Part shown: piece after piece, positions 1-10,334 of the stretch
How the letters are laid out: every line of letters starts with the position of its first letter
Position numbering within the stretch: the first letter of the stretch is position 1
From: Allomyces macrogynus ATCC 38327
Taxonomy: Eukaryota > Blastocladiomycota > Blastocladiomycetes > Blastocladiales > Blastocladiaceae
Direction of reading: 5' to 3'
DNA length: 18,905 nt
Assembly: GCA_000151295.1 (NCBI GenBank)
Contig: GG745345.1
Span: 552,788 to 571,692 of the forward strand
Position numbers and translations under genes: made by a program
The notes under the pieces: model-generated
Seen by the model: the letters and a program-made list of their open reading frames with translations, nothing else
What the model was told of the DNA's origin: nothing
Database searches by the model: none

Positions 1-1068
1 TTGAATCCAAGATGAGGACTGTCCACCACTTTTTTATAATTATCGGCTGGTCAACGTTTCCGTTCTCTCACCTCCCTGTCCACCGATTAAAAGCCGCGAA
101 AAAAAAAAAAAAACATCCCACACGAGCGCAAAGAAAGACTCTCAAAACGCCCGACGTGCTTGACGGGAAATTGCTGTGCCTGGGTGCAGGCGGCGGCGGG
201 GGATGAAGGACCGGCAGGGTCGAAGCGTGGGCCCGTTCGTCGTGGGAACCAGCTGTCAAACGACGACGTTGCGTTGGGCTCGCCCCCTTGTTCTTGTCGC
301 ACTTGGCGACTTTCTCGGTCGCGCGCGCGTCGTCGGAGCAAAGGACGTTGGAGCAGCAACTGGGAGAGAGCAGCGTCGAAGACCCGCGCAGAACGTTGCG
401 CGGGGTGCTTGTGCTGCAAGTTCCTTCTCACGCACCGGGTTCTTTCGAATCCAAGCAAGACCAGCAAGACCGCACGTTCCAGACCATGGAGGGACTTGGT
501 GCGACCGTCATGGATCACTCGGCCTTTGGAAGAAACCGCATTCAAGGCACATCGCCGTCTTGGGGCTCTTTTCGGTCGCGTGGGCCGCGGTGACGCCGCT
601 GCCATTAGGCCACTTTGCGACGACGAAGCATCGTGGTGGGGTTGCGGCGAGTCGTCGACCAAGATCGCAGGCCACCGGGGCCGATGTACGCGGAGGATGT
701 GGGATGTCGCCGGGGCCAGTTGCACATAGCGCGAAAGAAAGAGGAAGTGCGGCCTCCATGAAGGGGCGGAGTGATTCAAATCTCTGAAGTCACCAAGTCA
801 CTGCACCAGCGCGCCGACTGCTCTTCACCAGCTCGTCAAATTGCAACGCTGCAGTGCTCCGTCCCAGCACGATATCGCCTCCAACTCTCCGCACTCGTCC
901 TTGTGGGCTTCATCCAGCCCGTGCTCCTCGACTGGCCACGTTGCAAGCAAAAAGCTCCAGCTGAACCTCAAGTCGCTACCCCACCGCCCGTCTCGATCCG
1001 CACGACCCGTCCACTGACCCATCCATCGGTGCCCGTCAGACCGCGCCGCCTTCCACGGCAGCGACGAC
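1..1068. other. intergenic, no supported gene
   Basis: Open frames on both strands overlap here, but their translations are Arg/Gly/Ser-rich and lack any recognisable domain, which is what GC-rich noncoding DNA with few stops gives. A 15-base A run lies at 99-113. The part just before 1069 may be promoter or 5' leader of the Mediator-like gene. A short upstream exon of that gene cannot be excluded. Confidence 0.5.
99..113 (+). repeat. poly-A tract, 15 nt
   Basis: An uninterrupted run of 15 A sits in GC-rich sequence. It could be an ordinary nucleosome-excluding poly(dA:dT) element, the relic of a reverse-transcribed poly-A tail, or a length-uncertain homopolymer. No coding copy with a poly-A end is seen directly upstream in the window. 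Confidence 0.9.
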
Positions 1069-1910
1069 ATGCTCTCGGCCTACCACCTCGCACCCATGTA
1101 CGACCTGTACTTCCGCCCTTACATGGTCCCCGAGGGGGCGCCCCTTGCAACGACCCGACCTGCGATACCGTGTTGGACGCATTGTTCAAAGGTCCGTCCA
1201 TCCCCTTCCCCCCTCTCCTCCACCCGACTACGCGCGCGCGGCGCGAACTAGGCGCCCGCCCCCACGGAGGTGCCCGCGGACGCGCCGGACCCATGGGAGC
1301 GGCCACCCCCGGTGCAGGCCCCCGACCGGGACTGGTTTATGGCGGCGATCTGGGACTTGCGGCCGGGCGAATTGCAGAATGTACGTGCGTCGTGCGCGGG
1401 CGGCACTGTGAGGGAGGGTCCAATACTGATGGTGTTGCGGGAATGAATGGACGGAGGTGGACTTGAAGTCAGTCGGAATCGATCAGGAGAAACCGCAACC
1501 GACAGCGCGCGATGGGGTCGGGAGGAACGGGCCGCAGCTGGCACCGGTCTCAGTACGGCCTGGCGCGGCCATGGTGGTCGTGCCGAGCAAGCGCGCGAGT
1601 CCGGCGCCGGTACGTTCTTGTCCAGTCGGGCGGTGCTTTGCCGGAGTACAAGAGCTGACGCTCCCCGATTCGATCACCTGTCCGGCGCACCTGGACCCAG
1701 TGGGATGTACCCGAACGCTGGCCCAGCACCCTCGTCGTCGTCGTATCCATCATGTGCGGCGAGCGGGCAACCGCGACCCGGGAAGAAGGCGCGAACTTCG
1801 GGGGATTACGGATAGCGCTTGACGAACGGGGCGGTGATAGTGGCGAGCTGCCACGAAATACATGCGTGCGTGTGTTTGTGCGAGCTCAAATGACCGGTGA
1901 TCAGCTGTAA
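1069..1910 (+). CDS. Mediator subunit 19-like protein, multi-exon, 3' end uncertain
   Basis: Med19 is a head-module subunit of the nuclear Mediator complex that links activators to RNA polymerase II. Proposed exons are 1069-1191, 1252-1380, 1469-1609 and about 1701-1910. The first two introns (60 and 88 nt) are phase 0 and keep one protein going. Their ends are GTCCGT...TAG and GTACGT...AAG. Exon 1 starts MLSAYHLAPMYDLYFRPYM, like the fungal Med19 block 'DL-x-x-x-L-x-P-x-YD-x-x-x-RPY'. Exon 2 ends near WFMAAIWDLRPGELQ, like the Med19 'F-x-LRPGPLP' block. Family assignment is from memory of the family. A donor GTACGT at 1610 suggests a further intron; acceptor 1700 gives a stop at 1908-1910. 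Alternatives are read-through to a stop at 1822, or a different frame ending KKARTSGDYG at 1815. The start could be further upstream. Confidence 0.42.
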
Positions 1911-2218
1911 TCGCCATTCATCACAATCGTTGCTGGCGATGGTGACAGTGGAGCGGGCAAGCACAACGTACGAGCAGGCGAGGGCGTGGGCGAGAACAAG
2001 TCAAACAGTTTGACTCGGTCCCACATGACCTGCTCAAGCTGATCGTCCTCTGCCAAAACGTCCGCACAAACCCCAACTCAAAAAATCCCATCCCGACCCG
2101 CACCTCGACACGCGACAGCACACCAACTTGGCGCAGACCGCGTCCCACTCGAACCTGGACCAACTAACGCAAGTGATCAACCCCTTCCGACCCGCCTCCG
2201 CCGCCGCCGCCGAATAAA
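1911..2218. other. intergenic, presumed promoter and 5' leader
   Basis: No credible coding region is seen. The last ~60 bases before the next start are C/A-rich and end in a CCG repeat followed by AATAAA directly before the ATG, which fits a leader for the 2219 gene. No TATA box is clear. Confidence 0.4.
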
Positions 2219-3050
2219 ATGGCTCCAGCAGCAACCCCCCGCGAATCCACGTCGCTCCTGCTGCAAGCCGCGCTGGCGCGGCGCAAGAAGCTTGCAGAGC
2301 TCAAGACGCAAATTCTCGGCGACCCCATCAAGTACCCGGTCCCGATAACCGATAATGACGACAAGGACCATGGCGACGACTCGATGGACGTGGACGACAA
2401 CGAGGACCGGTCGAACGAAGGCGAGATCGCGCGCGAGGAACGTGCGCGTGTCGAGGCCTACCAGCAGCTCGCGACCGTGACGACCGTCGAGGAATTGGCG
2501 GCGGCGCTGTTGCAGCGCGCGGCGGCCGAGGCCGAGGCGGCGCGTGGGAGGGCGGGGGAGGTGGCGGTACGTGCAGTAGATGCGTGGGTTTGGTGGGTTG
2601 CGGGTGGATGGTGGAAAGCTCATGCACACGTGTGTCGTTGGCGGTAGGATGCGTCGGAGCTCGCGCCGAAAAAGGCGAACGCCGACTTGAAGCGCGACCT
2701 GGAGCGGCGCACGGCGCGGCTCGAGCGTAAGACCATGGCTGCGATTGACGAGCTGATTCGTACGTTTTCATTGTCTCGGCCGCCGTTTCTGTCTCAGACC
2801 TGACCATTCGACTCGTGAACCGCATTTAGGCCGTCGTGTCTTGGGTTCCGCAGGAGCAGGCGCGCCCACCCCGATCCAGTCTGGCACGCTGGTCGTGGAC
2901 TTGGCCGACGCCGTCGACTCGCTGTACACGCGCGTGCGACAAGGGTACGCGTCGGCTGTGCTTGGCGACGACAGCGACGACGATGAGGGTCGGGATGGGC
3001 CTGCACGACCGCCACGAGGGGCTGGCGCGTCGGCGTGGGAGGACGAATAG
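2219..3050 (+). CDS. acidic, coiled-coil-like protein of unknown function (226 aa)
   Basis: Three exons, 2219-2566, 2648-2759 and 2830-3050, join in frame. The introns are 81 and 70 nt, both with GTACGT donors and TAG acceptors. The second intron has a CTGAC branch-point candidate about 30 nt before its acceptor. The product has 226 residues. Residues 12-35 form a basic, helix-prone segment (RRKKLAELK). Residues 45-72 are acidic (DNDDKDHGDDSMDVDDNED). Residues 70-154 are Ala/Glu/Arg/Leu-rich and probably coiled coil. A short hydrophobic stretch around TLVVDLADAVDSLYTRV (173-189) precedes an acidic DDSDDDE and a Gly/Pro tail. No enzyme motif, signal peptide or membrane span is visible. The size and composition suit a small subunit of a nuclear complex, but I do not recognise the family. 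The gene lies about 0.3 kb after the Mediator-like gene in the same direction. Confidence 0.72.
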
Positions 3051-3826
3051 CAACATTTGTTTACAATCCTGTATTGCGACGTGCACACGTGGCTGTGCAG
3101 TCAGCACGGGTACGACTGTCTCCCGGCCGAATCGGACACGAACGCAGCGCGTGTGTGGTTGTGCGGTCAGTTGAAGGTGCTGCGCGCCGGATCGAATCTG
3201 GGGCCCACAACAACAGGTGTCGTGCCCATGTCAGGAACGTGCCCTTGCCTGCTGTGGATTCTTTGGCCAGCGGGCCAACTGCCAATGTCGAACGGAACGA
3301 GAGCGGACGAGAGTAGACTTCAATCGCAGCGTCCCCATGTTCGTGTTCGTGGAAAATTTGTTGGTTGAGAGAACATGGGGGGTCAAGCGGGGACCATCAC
3401 GAGATGCTGGCGCAGGGGGCAAGGTGGTGCGCAAGCCGCGACGCGGTCTCGTGGCCGTTGGTCATAAGCAAGTCTTGCGCGCCGGTTTGATTGCACCTTG
3501 GCATGGCCGCCGCCTGCCTGCCCGACACGCACTGGTCCCTGTCGTCGGCAACGGTCAGAAGCGCGCGCACTCGGGGGTCAGATGGCGTGACGAAAGCATG
3601 CAGTCATCAATCGTCTCATTCCAGTTTGATTTCGCCATCCCGATCGGTCGTGCCGGGTGCGGCCGTGCTGTTGATGTGTGTGTTCGCGCGCTTCTCCGCG
3701 CGCAACCCGCCTATGCGACACCGGGTCGAAAATCGCATGCGACCGCATTACGACCTCGCGACCCTGCGGGACCTGCAGCATTTGCAGCCGAACCGAGTCA
3801 CGCATAAAATCGCCGCGGCGCTCGAC

Positions 3827-3833
3827 TATAAAG
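3827..3833 (+). promoter_or_regulatory. candidate TATA box (TATAAAG)
   Basis: An exact TATAAAG lies 419 bp before the proposed start at 4246. If used, transcription would begin near 3855-3865 and give a leader of nearly 400 nt containing the GCC run and the small frame at 3858. A single match in an A/T-poor region is notable but unproven. Confidence 0.3.
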
Positions 3834-4092
3834 TCAGCGCGCCCCCCACGACCCAGTATGCTCGGCCTCCCCCAGCAGCACCAGCAGCAGCAGCCATCGC
3901 CGCGCCCGACCTGCCCTCTTCATCGAAGCCGCGGCCCGCCCATGCCCATCGCCGCCAACCCGCCTGCCTCGACCCCGAGTGCCGATTCCTCTCCGTCGCC
4001 GCCCACGACACCAACGTGACCGCGTCCTGCTGCTGCCGATTGATTCCAGCAACCACTTCAACCGCATCGACAATAATCTGCCCTTGAATCCG

Positions 4093-4122
4093 GCCGCCGC
4101 CGCCGCCGCCGCCGCCGCCGCC
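4093..4122 (+). repeat. (GCC)10 trinucleotide repeat
   Basis: There are ten perfect GCC units. With translation starting at 4246 they fall in the leader; if translation began further upstream in the same frame they would encode ten alanines. Repeats of this type vary in length. Confidence 0.9.
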
Positions 4123-4245
4123 CTGCGCGCCCCAGACCCGACGAGCCCTGTGCCTGCAACTGCGCCAGTTCTGGACGCGACGTTCCACCGGCGCATTTCC
4201 TCCCACCAACCAAGACCAACAACACCAAGTATCAAGCACGTTCCA

Positions 4246-5328
4246 ATGCCCTCTTTGCCCTCGGCCCCACAATCATCGACTGTGCGCGGCTGGTTCTCAG
4301 CGGCCATGGCCGTGACGGGCGCCGCGACCTCGGCCGCGACGCAACCTGCCCGTTCATGGGCATCGCGCGCGTGGCTTCCGCCCTGGACCGCTTCGGGCGC
4401 ACCGACGTCGCCCCCCGCCGTTAATTCCGCTGCAAGTTCCGACGTGGACGACACCATGAGCGACGCGTCGGACCTGGACGACGCCGACGAGTGGCAGGTG
4501 GTCGTTTGCCACATGACCGACTTGGCGGCACCGCAGCCTGTCTCGACCGTGCCGCTGCGCCGACTCGATGCGGCGCTGCAGACGGTCGCGCACGCGTGCC
4601 TGCGCGACGAGTATGAAGATGACGAAGCCGACGACGCGGATGACGAGTCGGTCGACTTGTCGGATGATAATGACGATGAAGACGACGAGGACTTGCAGCT
4701 CGCGCCGCACGTTCGTGCACCAGCGGCGGGCGCGACGACGCTGCTCCCACCGACGTGGCTCGATGCGCCGCCCACCGCTGCGCCGTCTCGAACGAATACG
4801 CCTGCTGCTTCCGCACCGTTCCGGTCGACAACGCCCGGCGCTCGAGTTGTGCTCGCACCGTCGCGCACCACGACCCCGGGCGCTTTGCCGTTGTTCCGGT
4901 CAACGACGCCCGGCACGCAAGCGCCCGCACCTGCGCGGCCGGCGTCCACGCCGCCCTCCACAACCACCACGACCGTCCAACCAGCTCAACCGCAGCAACA
5001 GCAACAACAGCCACGCCGTGTTCTCTCTCTCCTCGTCGCCGTGGCCCTGCTCAACCACCAGATTGATCCGACAACGGGTGAGCCGCGTGCGCGATCGCGG
5101 TCGCGGTCACGGCGCGGGTCCTTGATTGACGCGGCCGCTCAAGTCGATGCGGCACGTGCCGCGCGCCGAGCGGCAGCCAAGGTGCCGGTCCCGCGACGCA
5201 CGCCGCCACCCCCACCGCCAAGTCGGCCGCGCGCCAAGTCGGCGACGGCGGCTGCGAGCCGTGGGGTTGTGGGCCGGTTCGATCGGTCGCCGCGCGTCGC
5301 ACATGCGGGGCCGCGAACACGGCGGTGA
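4246..5328 (+). CDS. low-complexity protein with acidic blocks and R-[S/T]-x-T-P repeats (360 aa)
   Basis: This is a single uninterrupted frame of 360 residues. The frame stays open upstream to 3832 but has no ATG before 4246, and the CAA/ACC-rich stretch just before it looks like a leader, so 4246 is the chosen start. Residues 66-82 and 121-150 are Asp/Glu-rich. Between them lies a more ordered segment (WQVVVCHMTDLAAPQPVSTV, then LRRLDAALQTVAHACLRDEY). Four R-[S/T]-[N/T]-T-P motifs occur at 182-223, then Thr-rich and Gln-rich runs. A hydrophobic helix follows (about 259-270, VLSLLVAVALLN; too short for a clear membrane span), then RSRSRSRRGS at 283-292, an Ala/Arg helix and a polyproline stretch (320-325). 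Mostly disordered and probably phosphorylated, it may be a nuclear or cytoskeletal adaptor. No known family is recognised. Confidence 0.68.
   Translation: MPSLPSAPQSSTVRGWFSAAMAVTGAATSAATQPARSWASRAWLPPWTASGAPTSPPAVNSAASSDVDDTMSDASDLDDADEWQVVVCHMTDLAAPQPVSTVPLRRLDAALQTVAHACLRDEYEDDEADDADDESVDLSDDNDDEDDEDLQLAPHVRAPAAGATTLLPPTWLDAPPTAAPSRTNTPAASAPFRSTTPGARVVLAPSRTTTPGALPLFRSTTPGTQAPAPARPASTPPSTTTTTVQPAQPQQQQQQPRRVLSLLVAVALLNHQIDPTTGEPRARSRSRSRRGSLIDAAAQVDAARAARRAAAKVPVPRRTPPPPPPSRPRAKSATAAASRGVVGRFDRSPRVAHAGPRTRR
4789..4914 (+). repeat. imperfect coding repeat, R-[S/T]-[N/T]-T-P(G)
   Basis: Four units, RTNTP, RSTTPG, RTTTPG and RSTTPG, are spaced about 11-14 residues apart. They alternate between a 'PSR' and a 'FR' lead-in, suggesting duplication of a two-unit block. 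Each has a Ser/Thr-Pro site typical of proline-directed kinases such as CDK or MAPK. Confidence 0.75.
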
Positions 5329-7451
5329 TGTGAGGTGATGGCTCCAGTTGCCGAGTGTGGGTTCCAGGTTCAGCCAGTCGTGACGCGTGGACGAGGTGTC
5401 GGAATGGAGCTTGGAGGTTTCTTTTTGGTTCGTTTCGCTCGCGCGGACGTGGACGACGCGACGACCATATTCCCTCGTCATCTTCTCGTTCGGCAACGGA
5501 TGGATATGAATTTTCGAATAGACATGCATCATGTTTTATTCAATGCTGGAACAGGCACCCCGTCATCTGTGCTCGTTAGCCCAACAACCGCCAACACCCT
5601 CTTCACAGGTCGCACGAGCACCAGGGCGTCCATGACCGCACGTGTCCGTTGACCATGCGCCCGACGCGCGACCCTTGGTGAGACAGGGGTGAGACCCGCG
5701 CGCGCGTCGCACGGTACACGACCGTACACGACGACCTCCAACCAGGTTCAGTTCCATCCCGGCTTGGTCCGCGGGCGCAGAGTGGCGCGGGACATGGCTG
5801 CAGAACGGTCACGCGACCGCGATTCGCCACACACGCGGGCTCAAAACATCTTTCGTCACCTTTTCTTGCTGCCCATCATCCACCATTGTCTCTCCCCACC
5901 TCCTCGACAAGATTACCCGGTGCACCAGACGTCTCGGGCGAGCTGCCGCGCGCCCACGCCCGCGCGCGCGAGCACCATAACCCAGCGAGCGCGCCCACTC
6001 TCTCGGCTGGTGGCGCGTGTGGATCCCGACCGACGCGCGCTCACGACAGCGCCCACCCGCCGGACTAACAGAGAACCACAGGCCGGGCCAACTCGCGCGC
6101 CTCGTTTCGGCGACTGTGCCGACACCAGGCCGTGGACGGACGTGATGCCAGTTTGCCACCGGAACGACTCAACTGCCGCCGCTTTTCAGGGATGGAGGTT
6201 CGGATCAGGTCGCAGCGCGACGCAGGATGGCGCGTCCAACACCTTGTCTCGCCAGACGCCAACGAACCCCGTAAAACAGATCCCGACAACCCGCAGCTGG
6301 TCCCTGTTGGGGGGAACGAACGGTACGACGCAATGTGGCGCGACGCGTGTCGTATCGCGCCGTATGGAGCGTTGCCTTGTCACCCACCATCAGCATTGGT
6401 GTTGCAGCTGATGTGACTTGAGTCCATGGGCTGATTAACGGCGGGTCCGTTGGGATCTGGGCCATAAACAGAACGCTACCAGCGCGATTCGCGATGGACG
6501 CGGTATTGGCCGTCGATCAAAGAGCGATCAACGACGTGCATCGCTGATGCGTACTCGAGCTTCAATGACCTTCATCCCTAGCGCGCGGAGAAACACGCGC
6601 ACCTTGGCCTGCCGCTCCTCTCGGTTAAATCCTGTTCGGGTTCGCGGCGAGCGTGGCGTGCGTTGCGAGAGAGGAGAATAATTCAACCATTTGCGGTGCT
6701 CTCTCCCCTTTTTGCAGGACGCTTTGGCAGCAGTGGTGGTGGAGATCAGTGGGGGGTGGGGGTGAGAGGAAGGTGCGGTTCCCCTGACAGAGCGTTGCTG
6801 CTCGAGTTTTACGTTACGTAACGGGAAGCTCGGTCAGTCGCGCAAGTTTCGGTTGCTTGCTCCACTCCTGCGGTCGCTGGCGTCGCTGGCGTCGGAGCGG
6901 GCGGCCCGCACGCGCCTTGGCGGCAATCGCAGCTGCTGTGCGACCTGGTCTTGTCGCACTTGCACCACCAGTCCCGCCCTCATGATCCATGCTGCAAGCT
7001 GCCCGCCCGTGGTGCCGGCGCCTCGCGCGCGCGCGCCCTCCCTTTGCAAAACTTACCGTCGCACCTCAAATATGCCTGGTGGCCCTCGTGCGCTGTGTTG
7101 ATCACCAGTCCCCGCCGACAAGCGCGCGTGGACGATTTCTTGGCGCTCTCTCTCCCTTTCTCGCTCGCTCGCTCGCTCCCGGCTCTTGCCCTTGCTCTCG
7201 CTTCTCAACACACTCCCGTTCTGCAAGCAACCGAGTTGTCGACAAGCGTCGACAACGCTCCGCGCTCTCGCAAGTTGTGATCTGCTCCTCGACCAACAAC
7301 CGTGTTCTCGCTGTTCTCGGCTTGATCAGGCCGTGTTCGAGTCCTCGGCCCGCTGCAACCCGCTGCACTTGTGCCGACTTTGTGGCGGCACCACAAGCAC
7401 CCCACCAACCACCACGCCAGACGACAACGAACCACGACCACCGCAACCACC
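5329..7451. other. long intergenic region; promoter and leader of the RhoGEF gene at its right end
   Basis: No gene can be supported in these 2.1 kb. Two overlapping + frames (5689-6411 and 6132-6416) have partly protein-like translations but disagree with each other and lack domains. An imperfect tandem decamer GTACACGAC[C/G] lies at 5714-5733. From about 7140 to 7205 the + strand is strongly pyrimidine-rich, with a CTCG microsatellite at 7160-7178, as often seen near fungal transcription starts. A perfect inverted repeat lies at 7235-7256. The last 60 bases before 7452 are ACCAC/CAAC-rich leader-like sequence. Confidence 0.45.
7235..7256. repeat. perfect 9-bp inverted repeat, 4-nt spacer
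   Basis: The arms GTTGTCGAC and GTCGACAAC are exact reverse complements separated by AAGC. They lie about 200 bp before the RhoGEF start. This could be a palindromic binding site for a dimeric factor or, if transcribed, a hairpin in the leader. Confidence 0.8.
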
Positions 7452-10334
7452 ATGTTTGGCGGGTTCGGCCCGACGACGGGCAGCTACGCCTTACCCGGCG
7501 GCCAGGACTTTCTGTCGGTGCACTTGAACGAACGCAAGCGCCGCGCCGCCCTCGCAACCGTCGTGGCCGCTGCGCACATGGGCAACTCGTCCAGCTCGAA
7601 TGCACCGCTCTCTTCCACCTCGTCTGTCGCCGAAACCACGACCGACGCGCCTTTACTCTCGCCGCAAGCCAGCATGACGCGGTCCAGCACCGTCGCTGAC
7701 TCGAGCCGCACGCTCTCGTCGCTGACGGCGCGACAGTCGTCAATGACTTCGCCGACGACGCCTACGACCCCGACGGCCCCACCACCGCCCCCAGCCGTCC
7801 CGGCCGTCCAATCGGCCGACGAGTTTCTGGCGGCAATGCTCGGCGATCTGCACGTGGCCGACGACTCGACGGGGTCCTCGGTCAAGTCGCGCAACGACCT
7901 CGAGACGATCCCAGAGCAGGAGGACATAGACGATATTTACGGCTTCTATGCAGAGCAGCCGGAAACGCCCGTCGCGGCAACGCATGACCGGTCGACCAAA
8001 ATGTCGCGCAATCGGCAAAAGGCGGTGCTCGAGATTGTCTCGACTGAGGCGACCTACGGTACGCTTGCTCGCTTTGCTTGCGTGCTGCGCGTGCCAGGGG
8101 TGGCTGCACGGTTCTTGGGTTGCACTCCGTGCCCGTCACTGACTGATCTCGCGAACTGACAACGGCTCGTACGACCCGTGTGCGCCCTCAGTGGAAATGC
8201 TGCAGGTGCTGCTCAACAAGGTCGTCTACCCGCTGCGCGACGCTGTGCGGCTCACAAAACGGCCGCCCGTCTCGGCCGAGGACGTGCACGCGCTGTTTGG
8301 CAACCTCGACGAGATTTGCACGTTTCACCAGACGCTGCTCACGGGCTTGCAGGAGCGCGTCGCGTTTTGGGACGATGAGCAAAAGATTTCCGACATTTTC
8401 TTGACAATCTCGCCGTTCTTGAAAATGTACAAGGTGCGCACTCTGCTAGACGACTCCTGGGTCGTTGACAGTGCAACTGACCTCGACTGAATGTGATCGC
8501 TACAACAGCTCTACCTACAAGGGTACCCGCACGCGCTCGAGACGCTCAACAGGCTCCGAACGGGGCCCGTCAGGCAGTATGGTGAGTTTCAACGGCTCAT
8601 TCAGGCCGCGCACGCGAGTCCTGAGTTCAAGGGGCTCGACATCACGTCGTTTGTACGTTTACGGCTGCTTTTTTCTCGCTGTTCATCGCGGTGACCCAGA
8701 TCCTGATCGTTTGCTCGTTTATTCAGATGATCCTACCGATCCAGCGAATTCCGCGGTACATTCTGCTGCTCGAGCAGCTCGTGCACTACACGGACGAGCA
8801 CCACCCGGACTACGAGGGCCTGTCGCAGTGCGTCAAGGAGCTGCGCCGTACCGCCGACCACATCAACGAAGAGCTCAAGCGATTTGAGGCGCAAAAGCGC
8901 GTCGTCGACATTCAGAGCCGGCTCGTCGGTCGCCCATCCAATCTGCCGCCGCTCGTGACCGCCGCGCGCCGGTTCATTGCCGAGGGCGACGTGCTCACGC
9001 CAATGCTCATGGTGAACGACGAGCGGTCGATCATTGTCTTCTCTGACCTCGTTGTGATTGCGCGCCGCAACCGCGATGGGTCGCTCGAGTACAAGGACGA
9101 GTACGACCTCTGGGCGAGCACGCTCGACGTGCAGGACCCGGCACCGAATTCGCCAGCCCCGCTCTTCACGTTCCAGCTCGCCATGGGCCGCAGGCACTAC
9201 TCGCTTGGGTCGCCCAACGTCGACGAACGCAACAAGTGGGTGCGGATGATTGGCGGGACCATGGTAACGCTGCGCAACGGCGGCGTGCGCCGCATGACCG
9301 ACGCGTCGGCGTCGGCCTCGGCCGCGGCGATTCACGGCGGCGGGTCGGCCATTTCCATCGACCGGTCCGGCAGCGTCTCGGGCGACCGGCGTCCGTCGCT
9401 CACATCGAACGGCGGCGGCACCGGCATGTACCGCGCGTCGACCGCATCTGGGTCGTCGGGCAGTATGCCACCCGGATCGCCGATGCTCCGCCGCGTCTCG
9501 CTCACGCAGTACCCGCCACCGCTACCGGGCGCGCCGCCGCTCGGCACCCCGACGGCGTTCCATTCGCCGACCGCCTATGCGCCGCCGTCGCCGCGGTTCA
9601 TGCCCGCGCCGGGTACCGCAGGCTACTACACGTCCTACCCGCCATCGCCGGGGATCACGCCGTCAGCGACCCCGCCCGTCGCGATTCCGACAGCGCCGCC
9701 GCGGCGGCCGTCGCTAGCGACCGTTCTCTCGGCGGGCGTCGTCTCGCCCACGTCCACGAGCCACTTGACTGGCGGATCGCCCAACATCCTCCCAACCACC
9801 ATGTCACTCCCGACCTCCCCGACTCCGGGCACTCCACCGCCACCACCCCCACGTCGCGGATCCGCCGGCTCTGCGCTCCGCTCCCCACGGCACTCGATGT
9901 ACGTCCCGCGCGACTACCTGTCGAGTTACCCGATGCCGCCCGCCGTCCCCGCCGTCCCCGCCGCATACGGCGGCGTCGCGCACGTGCCAAGGCGCAGCAC
10001 GTCGGCCGCGAACCTGCAGCGGTCGCGGTCGGCCGACCATATGGCCCCGCCACCGACGCCGTCGTGGTACGACATGTCGGCGGCGGCCGCGGGGTACCCG
10101 ATGCCACCGCCGTCCCCGACCATGGCGAGCTCGGCCGCCACGTACGATACGGGGTACGACGCGCCGTTCCCGCCCACACTGGATCCGTCGCATCCGGCGT
10201 TTGTCGGGCCCGCGCCGAAGGGGAGGAAGGGAAGTTCGCGTGGTCGGGGTGGAGGTGGGTCCGAGCACGGGTCGACGACGAGGTCGCAGGGGCAAGGGTC
10301 GGCGTTGGATGCGCTCAAGTCGCATGGGTTCTAA
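7452..10334 (+). CDS. Rho guanine nucleotide exchange factor (DH-PH), 866 aa
   Basis: Four exons, 7452-8058, 8192-8433, 8509-8652 and 8727-10334, join in frame across introns of 133, 75 and 74 nt (donors GTACGC, GTGCGC, GTACGT; CAG acceptors; CTGAC branch-point candidates in introns 1 and 2). The product activates Rho-family GTPases by GDP release, usually at the plasma membrane or growth sites. Residues 1-186 are Ser/Thr/Pro-rich. The DH domain spans about 187-390: CR1 starts RQKAVLEIVSTEATYVEML, and CR3 has the hallmark LPIQRIPRYILLLEQL (334-349). A PH-like domain follows at about 412-511 (VFSDLVVIARR, then the conserved C-terminal helix Trp in ERNKWVRMI). Residues 520-866 are Pro/Ser/Gly-rich with polyproline runs, suiting SH3 partners, and end DALKSHGF. 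The start at 7452 has a good purine-free ACC leader and no earlier in-frame ATG that fits. The tail has a decayed duplicate at 12775-13056. Confidence 0.93.

Larger units (their letters stand above)
3051..4245. other. intergenic with possible promoter/leader of the 4246 gene
   Basis: Several overlapping open frames exist (3217-3807, 3491-4087, 3858-4019). None shows a domain, and they disagree in frame. One short frame starting at 3858 is Gln/Pro-rich and ends at 4019; it could be an upstream ORF or a first exon, but no good intron joins it to the next gene. A TATAAAG box at 3827 and a (GCC)10 run at 4093 lie here. The last ~45 bases before 4246 are CAA/ACC-rich, like the leader before the RhoGEF start. 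Confidence 0.4.

Noticed and set aside
436..458. TTCGAATCC resembling a tRNA B box
   Set aside because: There is no matching A box, acceptor stem or cloverleaf around it.
3834..4970. Minus-strand open frame of 378 codons with Ser runs
   Set aside because: Its poly-Ser stretch is the antisense of the Asp/Glu-rich blocks of the + gene at 4246-5328, so it is a shadow.
5689..6416. Two overlapping + frames with partly protein-like translations
   Set aside because: They conflict with each other and show no motif, signal, or convincing start or splice context.
8578..8590. Apparent splice donor GGTGAGTTT inside RhoGEF exon 3
   Set aside because: The coding sequence continues in frame through it as part of the DH domain up to the GTACGT donor at 8653, which joins correctly to the CR3 motif.
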